Origin: Klebsiella quasivariicola
GTDB lineage: Bacteria; Pseudomonadota; Gammaproteobacteria; Enterobacterales; Enterobacteriaceae
Reading direction: 5' to 3'
Length of the DNA: 64,000 nucleotides
Assembly: GCF_002269255.1 (NCBI RefSeq)
Contig: NZ_CP022823.1
Coordinates: forward strand, 3,038,001 to 3,102,000
The notes below the pieces were generated by a model. It ran no database searches, was not told the origin of the DNA, and saw only the letters and a list, made by a program, of their open reading frames with translations. A program made the position numbers and the translations under genes. This document shows, one piece after another, positions 42,473 through 52,061 of this stretch; within the stretch, counting starts at the first letter, position 1; every line of letters begins with the position of its first letter.

Positions 42473-45108
42473 TTAGGTTCCTTACACGTCTTACCGTCCG
42501 TACAGCGCCGCACGGGCAGCATGGCATTCTGTTCGAGCCACGCCTGTAAATTGTCGCCAAAGCGTAAACTGCGCCACAGATCGAAAATATTCTCTTCATG
42601 AGCGTAGTTTAGCTGCACGGTACTGCTTTTCCCTTCCACCCGGCTGGTGCCGTTAATGGTAGCCTTTAGCGTCAGCACGCCCAGATTATCGAGATTAATC
42701 CGCGTCGAAGAGCGGGAGATCTCCATATAGCGCAGCCAGTTGATCGCCGCCCCGGCGGAGACGTTGTCCGCCACCAGCGCATCGGCGGTGTCTTTATCCA
42801 GTCGCAGGGTCATCGGCCCGTCATTACGCAGCCAGCCGTCGTGGATAATCCACTGGTTATTTTCCAGCCACAGCGGCAGCGCGCCGCTCACCGCCCCGGA
42901 CATGGCGAACTGCTTCACTTTGACCGCGCTGGTCAGCTCGCTGCTGGAGATATGCTGCAGGCGGATCAGCGCCGGGTCGCGCTGCGGCATGCGCAGCTGC
43001 AGCAGCGTCAGCTTACCGCCTAACAGATCGACGCTGACGTCGCTGAGCTGCAGCGGATTGGCCTCACTCCACGGCCAGGTACCCTGCAGGTCCGCCGTCA
43101 GGTTGCGCGCGGTGACCTGGTTGACGATTTCGCCAATGCGCAGGGAGACCGGGCGACGGGTGCCCAGCTGCCAGTGGCCGTCGCTGAAACGGAATGGCAG
43201 TACGAAGTCGACGCCGTTAATCTGATTATCCGGCATCCAGGCGCTGCCGCCCTTCAGCACACCATGGCCGCCCGCCTCAAATCCCTGCCCGGCTGCCGCT
43301 GAAAAGGCCACCTGGGCATAGAGGCTGCCTTCCCGGAGGTTCATCTTCCAGTCCGGCGGCACCAGCGGCTGGAACACCGTCAGCGACTGTTTTGGCCACC
43401 ACGCCTGGCCGCGCAGCCGTTCGCCATCCCAGCGCCCGGTCAGCCGCACCGGGCCAATAGCCTCGGCGTGCAGGGCGCCGGTGAACTGGAACCATGTCGG
43501 GTCGCGACCGTCGAGAGCAAATTTCAGCGTTGACGCCGGGAGATAGCTGCCGCCGGAGAAGGTGGTTATTGCCGCGTCCAGCGACAGCGCGCCGGTCAGC
43601 CGCGGATGTTCGGCATCGCGCAGCCAGCGGATCGGCTGCTCGAGCGTCAGACGCGGCGTACTGACCCGCATCGTGCCGTACTCGAGCTTATCGAACCCGG
43701 TGGAGAGGCTGTTCAGGGTAATAGCATTGTCGCGCCACTCCCCGCTGCCCTTCACATCCCAGCGCGCCTGCATTGGCGTAAAATGCCCCTCGCCCCAGTA
43801 GCGCCACTGCCAGCGGCCGCTGTCAGGCAGAAAATCGTTCGCCTGGCCGTCCAGGTGCAGCGTAAAGTCGCCCATCTGCTGCTCATGGGCGCGGAGGATC
43901 GCCTGCAGGCGGCCATCGACGCCCTGCTGCGTGACCTTCACTCCGGCCAGCGGCCAGCGAATTTCGTCAATATTCAGCGCATCGATCACTCGTCCGCGCG
44001 AGCGCAGCAGCGCTCCGGGATGAAACGCCAGCTGCGGGCTGACCAGCGGCCCGCTGAGCTGGGCCGGCAGCGCCGCGTAGAAGATCATCTCTCCCAGCTT
44101 GGCCTCGCCGGTGAGCCGCAGCGGCAGGTCGCTGTTATCCATGCTCAGTTTGCCCGGGCCGATATTCAGCACCGCATTACCCTTCCCGGCATGCCCCTCG
44201 GTGAGAACATTCAGGCGACCGCTGACGGTCATCTGCTCGGTCCCCTGCTGCCAGTTACCCACCGACAGCGCCACGCGGCCACTCAGCGGATACGCCTCGT
44301 AGCGGGTGCGCCAGCGTCCGTCGCTGATGGTGATCCGCTCCGGGGTGATCTCCCACGGCAGATCCAGGATTGGCTCCACCTCGCCGCGCGGCGTCACCAG
44401 CAGCTGACCGCGATTGTGCTGCCATTCGAGCTCGGCATCGATCCATTCCGCGGTCTGCGGAAATTCAAAGGTACCCTGCATCTGGCCATCGACCGGCAGA
44501 CCATCCGGTACCAGCGGCAGATGGAAGGTCCCCACCAGCTTCACCGGCGGCTGATCGTCAGTCAGCCGGGCGCTGAACTGGCTAACGGTGAGGGCCTGGC
44601 CGCGCAGGCGCGCCTGCAGACTCAGTTCCTTACCGGCAAAGCCGATGTCCTGCTGAGCGGGCGTCAACGACATCACCAGCCGCCCCTGCCATTTCTCCCA
44701 CGGCGACAGCCGCAGGTTGTCAATGGTTAACCAGCTATAGGGCAACATCGATTGCCATTCGGCGAGGGTGCGCGGCGACCCCGGCGCAGGATCGCTGGCC
44801 GGCAGTTTGCTCAGACAAGCGCTATTGATATCCAGCTGGTCAATATGCAGGCGCCAGCGGCTGGGGCGCGAGAGGCGGGTATCGGTCACCCGGGCGAGTT
44901 CACAGTCGCCCACCAGATAGCGCAGATCGGGGATCAACAGGGCCGACCGCGTCAGGCGCGGGCTCTCCTGCAGCGAGATACGTGTGCCCACGGGCAGCCA
45001 GATACCCGCCAGCGTCGGCACCCAGTGGGTCAGCGTCAACAGCAGCGTTAGCGGTAATAACACCAGAACTAACACCAGCGCGATGGCGGCTTTATATTTA
45101 CCCTTCAT
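42469..45108 (-). CDS. ydbH: AsmA-like lipid-transport bridge protein YdbH
   Basis: 879 residues with one N-terminal membrane helix (AAIALVLVLVLLPLTLLLTL) and a very long beta-strand-rich periplasmic body, as in TamB and YhdP. In E. coli these three are redundant for moving phospholipids to the outer membrane. C-terminal VQLNYAHEENIFDLWRSLRFGDNLQAWLEQNA is where YnbE is thought to dock. First gene of ydbH-ynbE-ydbL. Confidence 0.95.
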   Translation of the reverse strand: MKGKYKAAIALVLVLVLLPLTLLLTLTHWVPTLAGIWLPVGTRISLQESPRLTRSALLIPDLRYLVGDCELARVTDTRLSRPSRWRLHIDQLDINSACLSKLPASDPAPGSPRTLAEWQSMLPYSWLTIDNLRLSPWEKWQGRLVMSLTPAQQDIGFAGKELSLQARLRGQALTVSQFSARLTDDQPPVKLVGTFHLPLVPDGLPVDGQMQGTFEFPQTAEWIDAELEWQHNRGQLLVTPRGEVEPILDLPWEITPERITISDGRWRTRYEAYPLSGRVALSVGNWQQGTEQMTVSGRLNVLTEGHAGKGNAVLNIGPGKLSMDNSDLPLRLTGEAKLGEMIFYAALPAQLSGPLVSPQLAFHPGALLRSRGRVIDALNIDEIRWPLAGVKVTQQGVDGRLQAILRAHEQQMGDFTLHLDGQANDFLPDSGRWQWRYWGEGHFTPMQARWDVKGSGEWRDNAITLNSLSTGFDKLEYGTMRVSTPRLTLEQPIRWLRDAEHPRLTGALSLDAAITTFSGGSYLPASTLKFALDGRDPTWFQFTGALHAEAIGPVRLTGRWDGERLRGQAWWPKQSLTVFQPLVPPDWKMNLREGSLYAQVAFSAAAGQGFEAGGHGVLKGGSAWMPDNQINGVDFVLPFRFSDGHWQLGTRRPVSLRIGEIVNQVTARNLTADLQGTWPWSEANPLQLSDVSVDLLGGKLTLLQLRMPQRDPALIRLQHISSSELTSAVKVKQFAMSGAVSGALPLWLENNQWIIHDGWLRNDGPMTLRLDKDTADALVADNVSAGAAINWLRYMEISRSSTRINLDNLGVLTLKATINGTSRVEGKSSTVQLNYAHEENIFDLWRSLRFGDNLQAWLEQNAMLPVRRCTDGKTCKEPK

Positions 45109-45314
45109 GGGCAGTTAATATCCTGATTCAACATAAGTAAAAGCCGAAAGGCGCCCATTGTGACACGTTCGACCAGTGAGTGAAAGTTTGCGACCTGTTA
45201 AAGCATAGTTGCCAGTCGGTATCGCGGCGCGGCGATTGCTCGTCACTATTTAGCTTTTGTTTAAGCGCCCCCTGCCACACTCCAGTCAGATCGGAATGGC
45301 TTGCGGGAGAGACG

Positions 45315-45815
45315 GTGTCGTTAATTATCTCGCTCATTGAGCGCGCACAGGACCACTATCCATGGGTATTGCTGATTGTTTTTCTGCTTACCTTCACTAA
45401 ATCCTGCGCGCTGGTGTCGCTGGCGATCCCGGGCACCTCCGGCCTGCTGCTGCTGGGGACTTTTGCCTCCGCCAGCCTCGGGCATTTCCTGCTAATGTGG
45501 TCCAGCGCCAGCCTTGGCGCCATCGGCGGATTCTGGCTCTCGTGGTGGCTGGGCGTTCGCTACCGTCACCGACTGGCGCATCTGCGCTGGCTGACCGCTG
45601 AGCGGCTGGCCCGCAGCCGGCTCTTTTTTCAGCGCTATGGCCTGTGGGCGGTCTTTTTCAGCCGTTTTCTCTCACCCTTGCGCGCCACCCTGCCTTTCTT
45701 CAGCGGCGCCAGCGGTCTGCCGCTATGGTCGTTCCAGCTGGCCAACGTCACCTCCGGCCTGCTATGGCCACTTCTGCTGCTCTCCCCCGGGGCTTTCAGT
45801 TTAAGTTTGTGGTGA
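45315..45815 (+). CDS. DedA-family membrane protein
   Basis: 166 residues from the GTG at 45315, preceded by GGGAG; the longer frame from 45180 adds an uninformative Cys/Ser-rich stretch. Four or five membrane segments and the DedA pattern FFSRFLSPLRATLPFFSGASGLPLWSFQLANVTSGLLWPLLLL, with the FxxR...GxxxMPxxxF-type core. DedA proteins are linked to lipid-carrier (undecaprenyl phosphate) or phospholipid flipping. Not present at this place in E. coli K-12. Alone on its transcript. Confidence 0.8.
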   Translation: MSLIISLIERAQDHYPWVLLIVFLLTFTKSCALVSLAIPGTSGLLLLGTFASASLGHFLLMWSSASLGAIGGFWLSWWLGVRYRHRLAHLRWLTAERLARSRLFFQRYGLWAVFFSRFLSPLRATLPFFSGASGLPLWSFQLANVTSGLLWPLLLLSPGAFSLSLW

Positions 45816-45962
45816 AAAAACTTTGTCTTTCAAAGAGATTCCGCAATTCCGCGATATGCTCTAGAATTAGGATTAGCACCTCCTTACTAAACTATTTTTT
45901 AATAATTGTACGATTATTTTAAATATGCTACCGTGACGGTATAATCACTGGAGAAAAGTCTT

Positions 45963-46952
45963 ATGAAAATCGCGGTTTATAGTACGAAGCAGTACGATAA
46001 AAAGTACCTGCAGCACGTTAATGATGCATACGGCTTTGAACTGGAATTTTTCGATTTCCTGCTGACAGCGAAGACCGCTAAAACCGCCAACGGCTGTGAA
46101 GCGGTATGCATCTTCGTCAATGACGACGGCAGCCGCCCGGTGCTGGAAGAGCTTAAGGCCCACGGGGTGAAATACATCGCCCTGCGCTGCGCCGGATTTA
46201 ACAACGTCGACCTCGAGGCGGCGAAAGAGCTTGGCCTGCGCGTGGTGCGCGTGCCGGCGTACTCGCCGGAAGCGGTCGCTGAACATGCGATCGGCATGAT
46301 GATGTCGCTCAACCGCCGCATCCATCGCGCCTACCAGCGTACCCGTGATGCCAACTTCTCCCTCGAAGGCCTCACCGGTTTCACCATGTACGGCAAAACC
46401 GCCGGGGTGATCGGCACCGGGAAAATTGGCGTGGCAATGCTGCGGATCCTCAAAGGTTTCGGCATGCGCCTGCTGGCGTTTGACCCGTACCCGAGCGCCG
46501 CCGCGCTGGAGCTGGGGGTGGAATATGTTGACCTGGCCACGCTGTACAAGGAGTCGGACGTGATCTCCCTGCACTGCCCGCTGACCGACGAAAACTACCA
46601 CCTGCTCAATCGCCAGGCGTTTGATCAGATGAAAGACGGGGTGATGGTGATCAACACCAGCCGCGGCGCGCTGATCGACTCCCAGGCGGCCATTGACGCT
46701 CTGAAACACCAGAAAATTGGCGCGCTGGGGCTGGACGTTTATGAAAACGAACGCGATCTGTTCTTTGAAGACAAATCCAACGACGTTATCCAGGACGACG
46801 TCTTCCGCCGCCTCTCCGCCTGCCACAACGTGCTGTTCACCGGCCACCAGGCGTTCCTCACGGCGGAGGCGCTGATCAGCATTTCGGAGACGACCCTGGG
46901 CAACCTGCAGCAGGTCGCCAACGGCGAAACCTGCCCGAACGCCATCGTCTGA
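45963..46952 (+). CDS. ldhA: Fermentative D-lactate dehydrogenase
   Basis: 329 residues, as in E. coli LdhA. The NAD loop is GVIGTGKIGVAMLRILKGFG. Catalytic Arg lies in INTSRGALIDS (about residue 234), Glu in GLDVYENERDLFFED and His in FTGHQAFLTAEAL. It reduces pyruvate to D-lactate in the cytoplasm during fermentation. GGAGAAAAGTCTT precedes the ATG. Confidence 0.97.
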   Translation: MKIAVYSTKQYDKKYLQHVNDAYGFELEFFDFLLTAKTAKTANGCEAVCIFVNDDGSRPVLEELKAHGVKYIALRCAGFNNVDLEAAKELGLRVVRVPAYSPEAVAEHAIGMMMSLNRRIHRAYQRTRDANFSLEGLTGFTMYGKTAGVIGTGKIGVAMLRILKGFGMRLLAFDPYPSAAALELGVEYVDLATLYKESDVISLHCPLTDENYHLLNRQAFDQMKDGVMVINTSRGALIDSQAAIDALKHQKIGALGLDVYENERDLFFEDKSNDVIQDDVFRRLSACHNVLFTGHQAFLTAEALISISETTLGNLQQVANGETCPNAIV

Positions 46953-46966
46953 TTCCTTTCCCTTTT

Positions 46967-46990
46967 GTGCTCCTCTCCCGGGGGGAGCAC
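46967..46990 (+). terminator. Hairpin after ldhA
   Basis: GTGCTCC (46967-46973) pairs with GGAGCAC (46984-46990) about 15 bases past the stop; little T-run, so only a moderate candidate. Confidence 0.5.
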
Positions 46991-47074
46991 ATTCAGATAA
47001 TCCCCACAGATCCCCGCTGCGATACCGTTACACTGGCTTGGTTTTATTAGTCATGTGAATGTTTTGGAGTGAAA

Positions 47075-47515
47075 ATGAACAAATTTGCGGCGCTACTGGC
47101 GGCAGGTATGCTGCTGTCCGGCTGTGTCTATAACAGTAAGGTCTCCACCGGCGCGGAGCAGCTGCAGCATCATCGCTTCGTGCTGACCAGCGTCAACGGC
47201 CAGGCGGTCAACGCCAGCGACCGGCCGCTGGAGCTGAGCTTCGGTGAGAAGATGGCGATTACGGGCAAGATGTCTGTTTCAGGCAATATGTGCAACGGCT
47301 TTAGCGGCGAAGGTAAGGTGTCGGACGGCGAGCTGAAGGTGAACTCGCTGGCGATGACCCGGATGCTGTGCCACGATGCCCAGCTCAACACCCTTGACGC
47401 GACGATCGGCAAGATGTTGCGCGAAGGCGCGCAGGTCGATCTGACGGAAAACCAGTTGACGCTGGCGACCGCCGACCAGACGCTGGTCTATAAGCTCGCC
47501 GACCTGATGCACTAG
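47075..47515 (+). CDS. hslJ: META/DUF306 lipoprotein HslJ
   Basis: 146 residues from the ATG at 47075, five bases after GGAG; GTG at 47069 is an alternative. Lipobox MLLSGC with Cys near 17. META domain: LQHHRFVLTSVNGQAV, GNMCNGFSGEGKV and LAMTRMLCHDAQLNTLDATIGKML. HslJ is an outer-membrane lipoprotein linked to heat shock and novobiocin tolerance. A short insertion (ITGKMSVSGNM) precedes the conserved MCN. Confidence 0.94.
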   Translation: MNKFAALLAAGMLLSGCVYNSKVSTGAEQLQHHRFVLTSVNGQAVNASDRPLELSFGEKMAITGKMSVSGNMCNGFSGEGKVSDGELKVNSLAMTRMLCHDAQLNTLDATIGKMLREGAQVDLTENQLTLATADQTLVYKLADLMH

Positions 47516-47551
47516 CCGACGCTGCGGTGCCGCTGACGCCGGGGGCCGCCG

Positions 47552-47815
47552 TTAGTAGCCGCAGCTGCCGCCCGCCAGCGCCTGCTCGCTGCAGCGTTTG
47601 CCGTTCGGTAGCGCGCACATGCCAATCGCCGAACCATCGAGCTGACGAGCCACCGATAACGAGCCGCCTATCATGGCGCAGTTGGCCTGACCGGCGTCGC
47701 TCATCGCCGCCCGCATGCCCGGTGTGACGTGCGCCGCCGTGGCCTGCTGAACGGGTTCACTACTGCACGCCGACAGCAACAGCGCCGCACATCCTACTAA
47801 CATCGCAGCTCGCAT
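47552..47815 (-). CDS. ydbJ: DUF333 lipoprotein YdbJ
   Basis: 87 residues with lipobox LLLSAC (Cys near 17). DUF333 pattern: ANCAMIGGSLSVARQLDGSAIGMCALPNGKRCSEQALAGGSCGY. Function unknown. Convergent with hslJ and divergent from nifJ, as in E. coli. Confidence 0.93.
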   Translation of the reverse strand: MRAAMLVGCAALLLSACSSEPVQQATAAHVTPGMRAAMSDAGQANCAMIGGSLSVARQLDGSAIGMCALPNGKRCSEQALAGGSCGY

Positions 47816-48177
47816 TCTCTCTCCCCTCGGAAACGTCTTAAAAAAGCAAACCCAAGAATAATAGGCAGCGTGCTGCGCGGCGTCGAGAGGGTAAACACGT
47901 ATTTATGCGTCTCATTAACATTTTCTAGCAAATTTTTGCCTAAAGCTTGATCTGCCCCGGGTACGGAGTGAATCGCATGGTGTTCCCCCCTCGGCAGGCA
48001 GCCATTTTCTCCGCGAACGAGGCAAAATATTGATCTGGGCACGGGTACCTGCCCTATTGAGGACACAAATGCAAAAATGGCGGCGTCAACGGTTTGCTAA
48101 ACTAGCTCTTATATAATTACAGGGCGCGTCGCGGTTTCACGCGTCCATTCTTTTGCGCAATGTAAGGGTGTCTTCAT
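47816..48177. promoter_or_regulatory. ydbJ/nifJ divergent intergenic region (362 bases)
   Basis: No gene seen. A consensus TATAAT (48112-48117) about 60 bases before the nifJ ATG, with no good -35, marks a likely activator-dependent promoter; E. coli ydbK belongs to the SoxRS stress regulon, so a SoxS site just upstream would fit. Confidence 0.5.
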
Positions 48178-51100
48178 ATGATTACGATTGATGGTAATGG
48201 CGCGGTCGCTTCCGTCGCGTTTCGCACCAGTGAAGTTATCGCCATCTACCCGATCACGCCCAGTTCAACGATGGCGGAGCAGGCCGACGCCTGGGCCGGT
48301 AATGGACTGAAAAACGTCTGGGGCGATGTTCCCCGGGTGGTCGAAATGCAATCGGAGGCGGGCGCTATCGGTGCCGTGCATGGCGCGCTGCAGACCGGCG
48401 CCCTCTCCACCTCCTTTACCTCATCGCAGGGCCTGCTGCTGATGATCCCCACGCTGTACAAACTGGCCGGCCAGCTGATGCCGTTTGTGCTGCACGTCGC
48501 CGCCCGCACCGTCGCCACCCACGCGCTGTCGATCTTCGGCGACCATTCCGATGTCATGGCCGTGCGCCAGACCGGGTGCGCGATGCTGTGCGCCAGCAGC
48601 GTCCAGGAGGCGCAGGATTTTGCGCTGATCTCGCATATCGCCACCCTGCAGAGCCGGGTGCCGTTTATTCATTTCTTTGATGGTTTCCGCACCTCGCACG
48701 AAATCAACAAAATCGCCCCGCTGGCCGATGACACCATTCGCGCCCTGCTGCCGCAGGATAAGATCGCTGAGCATCGCCAGCGCGCGCTAAATCCGGAGCA
48801 TCCGGTGATCCGCGGGACCTCGGCCAACCCCGACACCTACTTCCAGTCGCGGGAGGCCACTAACCCGTGGTACGACGCGGTGTATGAGCATGTCGAGAAA
48901 GCGATGGACGACTTCGCCGCCGCCACCGGCCGCCAGTACAAACCGTTTGAGTTTTACGGCCACCCGCAGGCAGAGCGCGTGATCGTCATTATGGGTTCGG
49001 CCATCGGTACCTGCGAAGAGGTGGTTGATGAACTGCTGAGCCGCGGCGAGAAAGTCGGCGTGCTGAAAGTGCGCCTCTATCGCCCATTCTCCGCCGCCCA
49101 CCTGCTGGCAGCGCTGCCGGAAAGCGCCCGGGCGGTAGCGGTGCTCGATCGCACCAAAGAGCCTGGCGCCCAGGCAGAGCCGCTGTATCTCGATGTGATG
49201 ACCGCCCTGGCGGAAGCCTTTAACCGCGGCGAGCGCGAGACGCTGCCGCGCACCATCGGCGGCCGCTATGGCCTCTCCTCCAAGGAGTTCGGCCCGGAAT
49301 GCGTGCTGGCGGTATTTAGTGAACTGCAGTCCGCTCAGCCGAAGCCGCGCTTTACCGTCGGTATCTATGATGACGTGACCAATCTGTCGCTGCCGCTGGG
49401 CGAAAATACCCTGCCCGCAGAGGCCAAGCTCGAGGCCCTGTTCTACGGTCTCGGCAGCGATGGCAGCGTGTCAGCCACCAAAAACAACATCAAAATCATC
49501 GGCAACTCGACCCCGTGGTTCTCACAGGGCTATTTTGTCTATGACTCGAAGAAAGCCGGCGGCCTGACCGTCTCGCATCTGCGCGTCAGCGAAAAACCGA
49601 TTCGTTCATCGTATCTGATTTCGCAGGCTGATTTCGTCGGCTGCCACCAGCTGCAGTTTATCGATAAATACCAGATGGCCGAGCGGCTGAAGCCCGGCGG
49701 TATTTTCCTGCTCAACACGCCGTACAGCGCCGATGAGGTCTGGTCCCGCCTGCCGCAGGAAGTCCAGGCCACCCTGAATCAGAAAAAAGCGCATTTCTAC
49801 GTGGTCAACGCGGCGAAAATCGCCCGTGAATGCAACCTCGGCGCGCGCATCAATACCGTCATGCAGATGGCGTTCTTCCATCTCACCCGCATCCTGCCGG
49901 GCGACAGTGCGCTGGCAGAACTGCAGGCGGCGATTGCCAAAAGCTACAGCAGCAAAGGTCAGGAACTGGTGGAGCGCAACTGGCAGGCACTGGCCCTGGC
50001 CCGCGAATCGCTGGCGGAAGTGCCGCTCCAGCCGGTGAACGCCAGCAGTCCGAACCGCCCGCCGGTGGTTTCCGACGCCGCGCCGGATTTCGTCAAAACG
50101 GTCACCGCTGCGATGCTGGCCGGCCTTGGCGATGCGCTGCCGGTCTCCGCTCTGCCGCCGGACGGCACCTGGCCCATGGGTACCACGCGGTGGGAGAAAC
50201 GCAACATTGCCGAAGAGATCCCCATCTGGAAGGAAGCGCTGTGTACTCAGTGCAACCACTGCGTCGCCGCCTGCCCGCACTCGGCGATCCGCGCCAAAGT
50301 GGTCGCGCCGGAAGAGATGGAGCACGCCCCTGCCAGTCTGCATTCGCTGGACGTTAAATCCCGCGATATGCGCGGACAGAAATACGTTCTGCAGGTCGCC
50401 CCGGAAGACTGCACCGGCTGTAACCTGTGCGTCGAAGTGTGCCCGGCAAAAGATCGCCAGAACCCGGAGATCAAGGCCATCAATATGATGTCGCGCCTGG
50501 AGCATGTGGAAGAGGAGAAGGTCAATTACGAGTACTTCCTCAACCTGCCGGAAATCGACCGCACTAAACTGGAGCGGATTGATATTCGCACCTCGCAGCT
50601 GATTAGCCCGCTGTTTGAATACTCCGGCGCCTGCTCGGGCTGTGGCGAAACGCCGTATATCAAACTACTTACTCAGCTGTACGGCGACCGGATGTTGATT
50701 GCTAACGCCACCGGCTGCTCTTCCATTTATGGCGGTAACCTGCCCTCAACGCCCTATACCACCGACGCCAACGGCCGCGGCCCGGCGTGGGCCAACTCGC
50801 TGTTTGAGGATAACGCTGAATTCGGGCTCGGCTTTCGTTTAACCGTCGACCAGCATCGCCAGCGCGTGATGCGCCTGCTGAGTGAATTTGCCGACCAGCT
50901 GCCGGCAGAGCTGAACGCGGCGCTGCATGCGGAGGCGACGCCGGAAGTTCGCCGCGAGCAGGTGGCTGCCCTGCGTCAGGCGCTGGCCGGCGTGGCTGGC
51001 GCTGAAGAGCTGCTGACCGATGCCGACGCGCTGGTGGAAAAATCCGTCTGGCTGATCGGTGGCGACGGCTGGGCCTACGATATTGGCTTCGGCGGTCTGG

Positions 51101-51705
51101 ATCATGTGCTGAGCCTGACGGAAAACGTCAACATACTGGTGCTGGATACCCAGTGTTACTCCAACACCGGCGGGCAGGCGTCAAAAGCCACGCCGCTGGG
51201 GGCAGTCACCAAGTTTGGCGAGCATGGCAAACGCAAGGCGCGCAAAGATCTGGGCGTCAGCATGATGATGTACGGTCATGTTTATGTGGCGCAAATTTCG
51301 CTGGGCGCGCAGTTGAACCAGACGGTGAAAGCGATTCAGGAAGCGGAAGCCTATCCGGGGCCATCGCTGATCATCGCCTACAGCCCTTGCGAAGAGCACG
51401 GTTACGATCTGGCGCTCAGCCACGACCAGATGCGTCAGCTGACCGCCACCGGCTTCTGGCCGCTCTACCGCTTCGACCCGCGTCGGGCAGACGAAGGCAA
51501 GATCCCACTGGCGCTGGATTCCCGTCCGCCATCAGACGCGCTGGCCGAGACGCTGCTCAATGAGCAACGTTTCCGCCGCCTGAACGCCCAGCAGCCTGAA
51601 GTGGCGGAGCAGTTGTGGAAAGACGCCGCCGCCGATCTGCAAAAGCGCTATGACTTCCTCGCCCAGCTGGCAGGCAAAGCGGAGAAAGCGCCAGGCGAAG
51701 GTTAA
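48178..51705 (+). CDS. nifJ: Pyruvate:flavodoxin/ferredoxin oxidoreductase
   Basis: 1175 residues in one chain, the size of E. coli YdbK. Domains in order: pyrimidine-binding domain I (YPITPSSTMAEQAD), domain II, the gamma-type domain, a two-[4Fe-4S] ferredoxin domain (CTQCNHCVAACPHS near 690 and CTGCNLCVEVCP near 746), then the TPP domain with CSGCGETPYIK, GGDGWAYDIGFGGLDH and CYSNTGGQASKATPLG. It oxidises pyruvate to acetyl-CoA and CO2 and reduces flavodoxin or ferredoxin. This is the housekeeping ydbK locus, distinct from nifJ of a nif cluster. Confidence 0.96.
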   Translation: MITIDGNGAVASVAFRTSEVIAIYPITPSSTMAEQADAWAGNGLKNVWGDVPRVVEMQSEAGAIGAVHGALQTGALSTSFTSSQGLLLMIPTLYKLAGQLMPFVLHVAARTVATHALSIFGDHSDVMAVRQTGCAMLCASSVQEAQDFALISHIATLQSRVPFIHFFDGFRTSHEINKIAPLADDTIRALLPQDKIAEHRQRALNPEHPVIRGTSANPDTYFQSREATNPWYDAVYEHVEKAMDDFAAATGRQYKPFEFYGHPQAERVIVIMGSAIGTCEEVVDELLSRGEKVGVLKVRLYRPFSAAHLLAALPESARAVAVLDRTKEPGAQAEPLYLDVMTALAEAFNRGERETLPRTIGGRYGLSSKEFGPECVLAVFSELQSAQPKPRFTVGIYDDVTNLSLPLGENTLPAEAKLEALFYGLGSDGSVSATKNNIKIIGNSTPWFSQGYFVYDSKKAGGLTVSHLRVSEKPIRSSYLISQADFVGCHQLQFIDKYQMAERLKPGGIFLLNTPYSADEVWSRLPQEVQATLNQKKAHFYVVNAAKIARECNLGARINTVMQMAFFHLTRILPGDSALAELQAAIAKSYSSKGQELVERNWQALALARESLAEVPLQPVNASSPNRPPVVSDAAPDFVKTVTAAMLAGLGDALPVSALPPDGTWPMGTTRWEKRNIAEEIPIWKEALCTQCNHCVAACPHSAIRAKVVAPEEMEHAPASLHSLDVKSRDMRGQKYVLQVAPEDCTGCNLCVEVCPAKDRQNPEIKAINMMSRLEHVEEEKVNYEYFLNLPEIDRTKLERIDIRTSQLISPLFEYSGACSGCGETPYIKLLTQLYGDRMLIANATGCSSIYGGNLPSTPYTTDANGRGPAWANSLFEDNAEFGLGFRLTVDQHRQRVMRLLSEFADQLPAELNAALHAEATPEVRREQVAALRQALAGVAGAEELLTDADALVEKSVWLIGGDGWAYDIGFGGLDHVLSLTENVNILVLDTQCYSNTGGQASKATPLGAVTKFGEHGKRKARKDLGVSMMMYGHVYVAQISLGAQLNQTVKAIQEAEAYPGPSLIIAYSPCEEHGYDLALSHDQMRQLTATGFWPLYRFDPRRADEGKIPLALDSRPPSDALAETLLNEQRFRRLNAQQPEVAEQLWKDAAADLQKRYDFLAQLAGKAEKAPGEG

Positions 51706-51727
51706 CCGCCCCGTCACCTTCGGCCAT

Positions 51728-51839
51728 AAAAAAAGCCCGAACATAACGTTCGGGCTTGTCGTTTTACCGATAAACAAAATCATTCCGTAGAATGAGACGG
51801 CAACAATAAATTATTGGCATGACAATAAAGGCATATAAC
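51728..51839 (-). ncRNA. micC: MicC small regulatory RNA
   Basis: The minus strand begins GTTATATGCCTTTATTGTCA at 51839, identical in its first 20 bases to the E. coli MicC 5' seed as I recall it. It ends with the GACAAGCCCGAAC...GTTCGGGCTT hairpin (51733-51757) and a seven-U tail. Length about 112 nt. Place is also right: between nifJ/ydbK and the ompN-type porin. MicC is an Hfq-dependent RNA whose 5' end pairs with the ompC (here OmpK36) leader and blocks translation. The middle part differs from E. coli. Confidence 0.93.
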
Positions 51840-51845
51840 GCGCAA

Positions 51846-51874
51846 ATAATACGTGATTAGCCCGGGCATGTATA
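51846..51874 (-). promoter_or_regulatory. MicC promoter
   Basis: On the minus strand, TATACA (51869-51874) and TATTAT (51846-51851) are 17 bases apart and end six bases before the MicC 5' end. Confidence 0.7.
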
Positions 51875-52061
51875 ATTTTTATTTTGTATATTACCCATGA
51901 ATGTATTCAGCATAATTATCACCATTTCACTGGTATTATTTATTTTAGATTTTACTTATATCGTAACAATTGAATCTTACCGGATCTCAGACCGCTCCTT
52001 TAGCATGAGTTCACTTCCTTCCCGGAAGCTAAAACATAAAAACAGTTAAAGGAATTTCTTC

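Noticed and set aside
43606..44730. 374-codon plus-strand open frame within ydbH
   Set aside because: Shadow of ydbH, which continues unbroken on the other strand.
48178..51705. Possible nitrogen-fixation cluster because of nifJ
   Set aside because: No other nif gene is nearby; neighbours match the housekeeping ydbK locus of E. coli.
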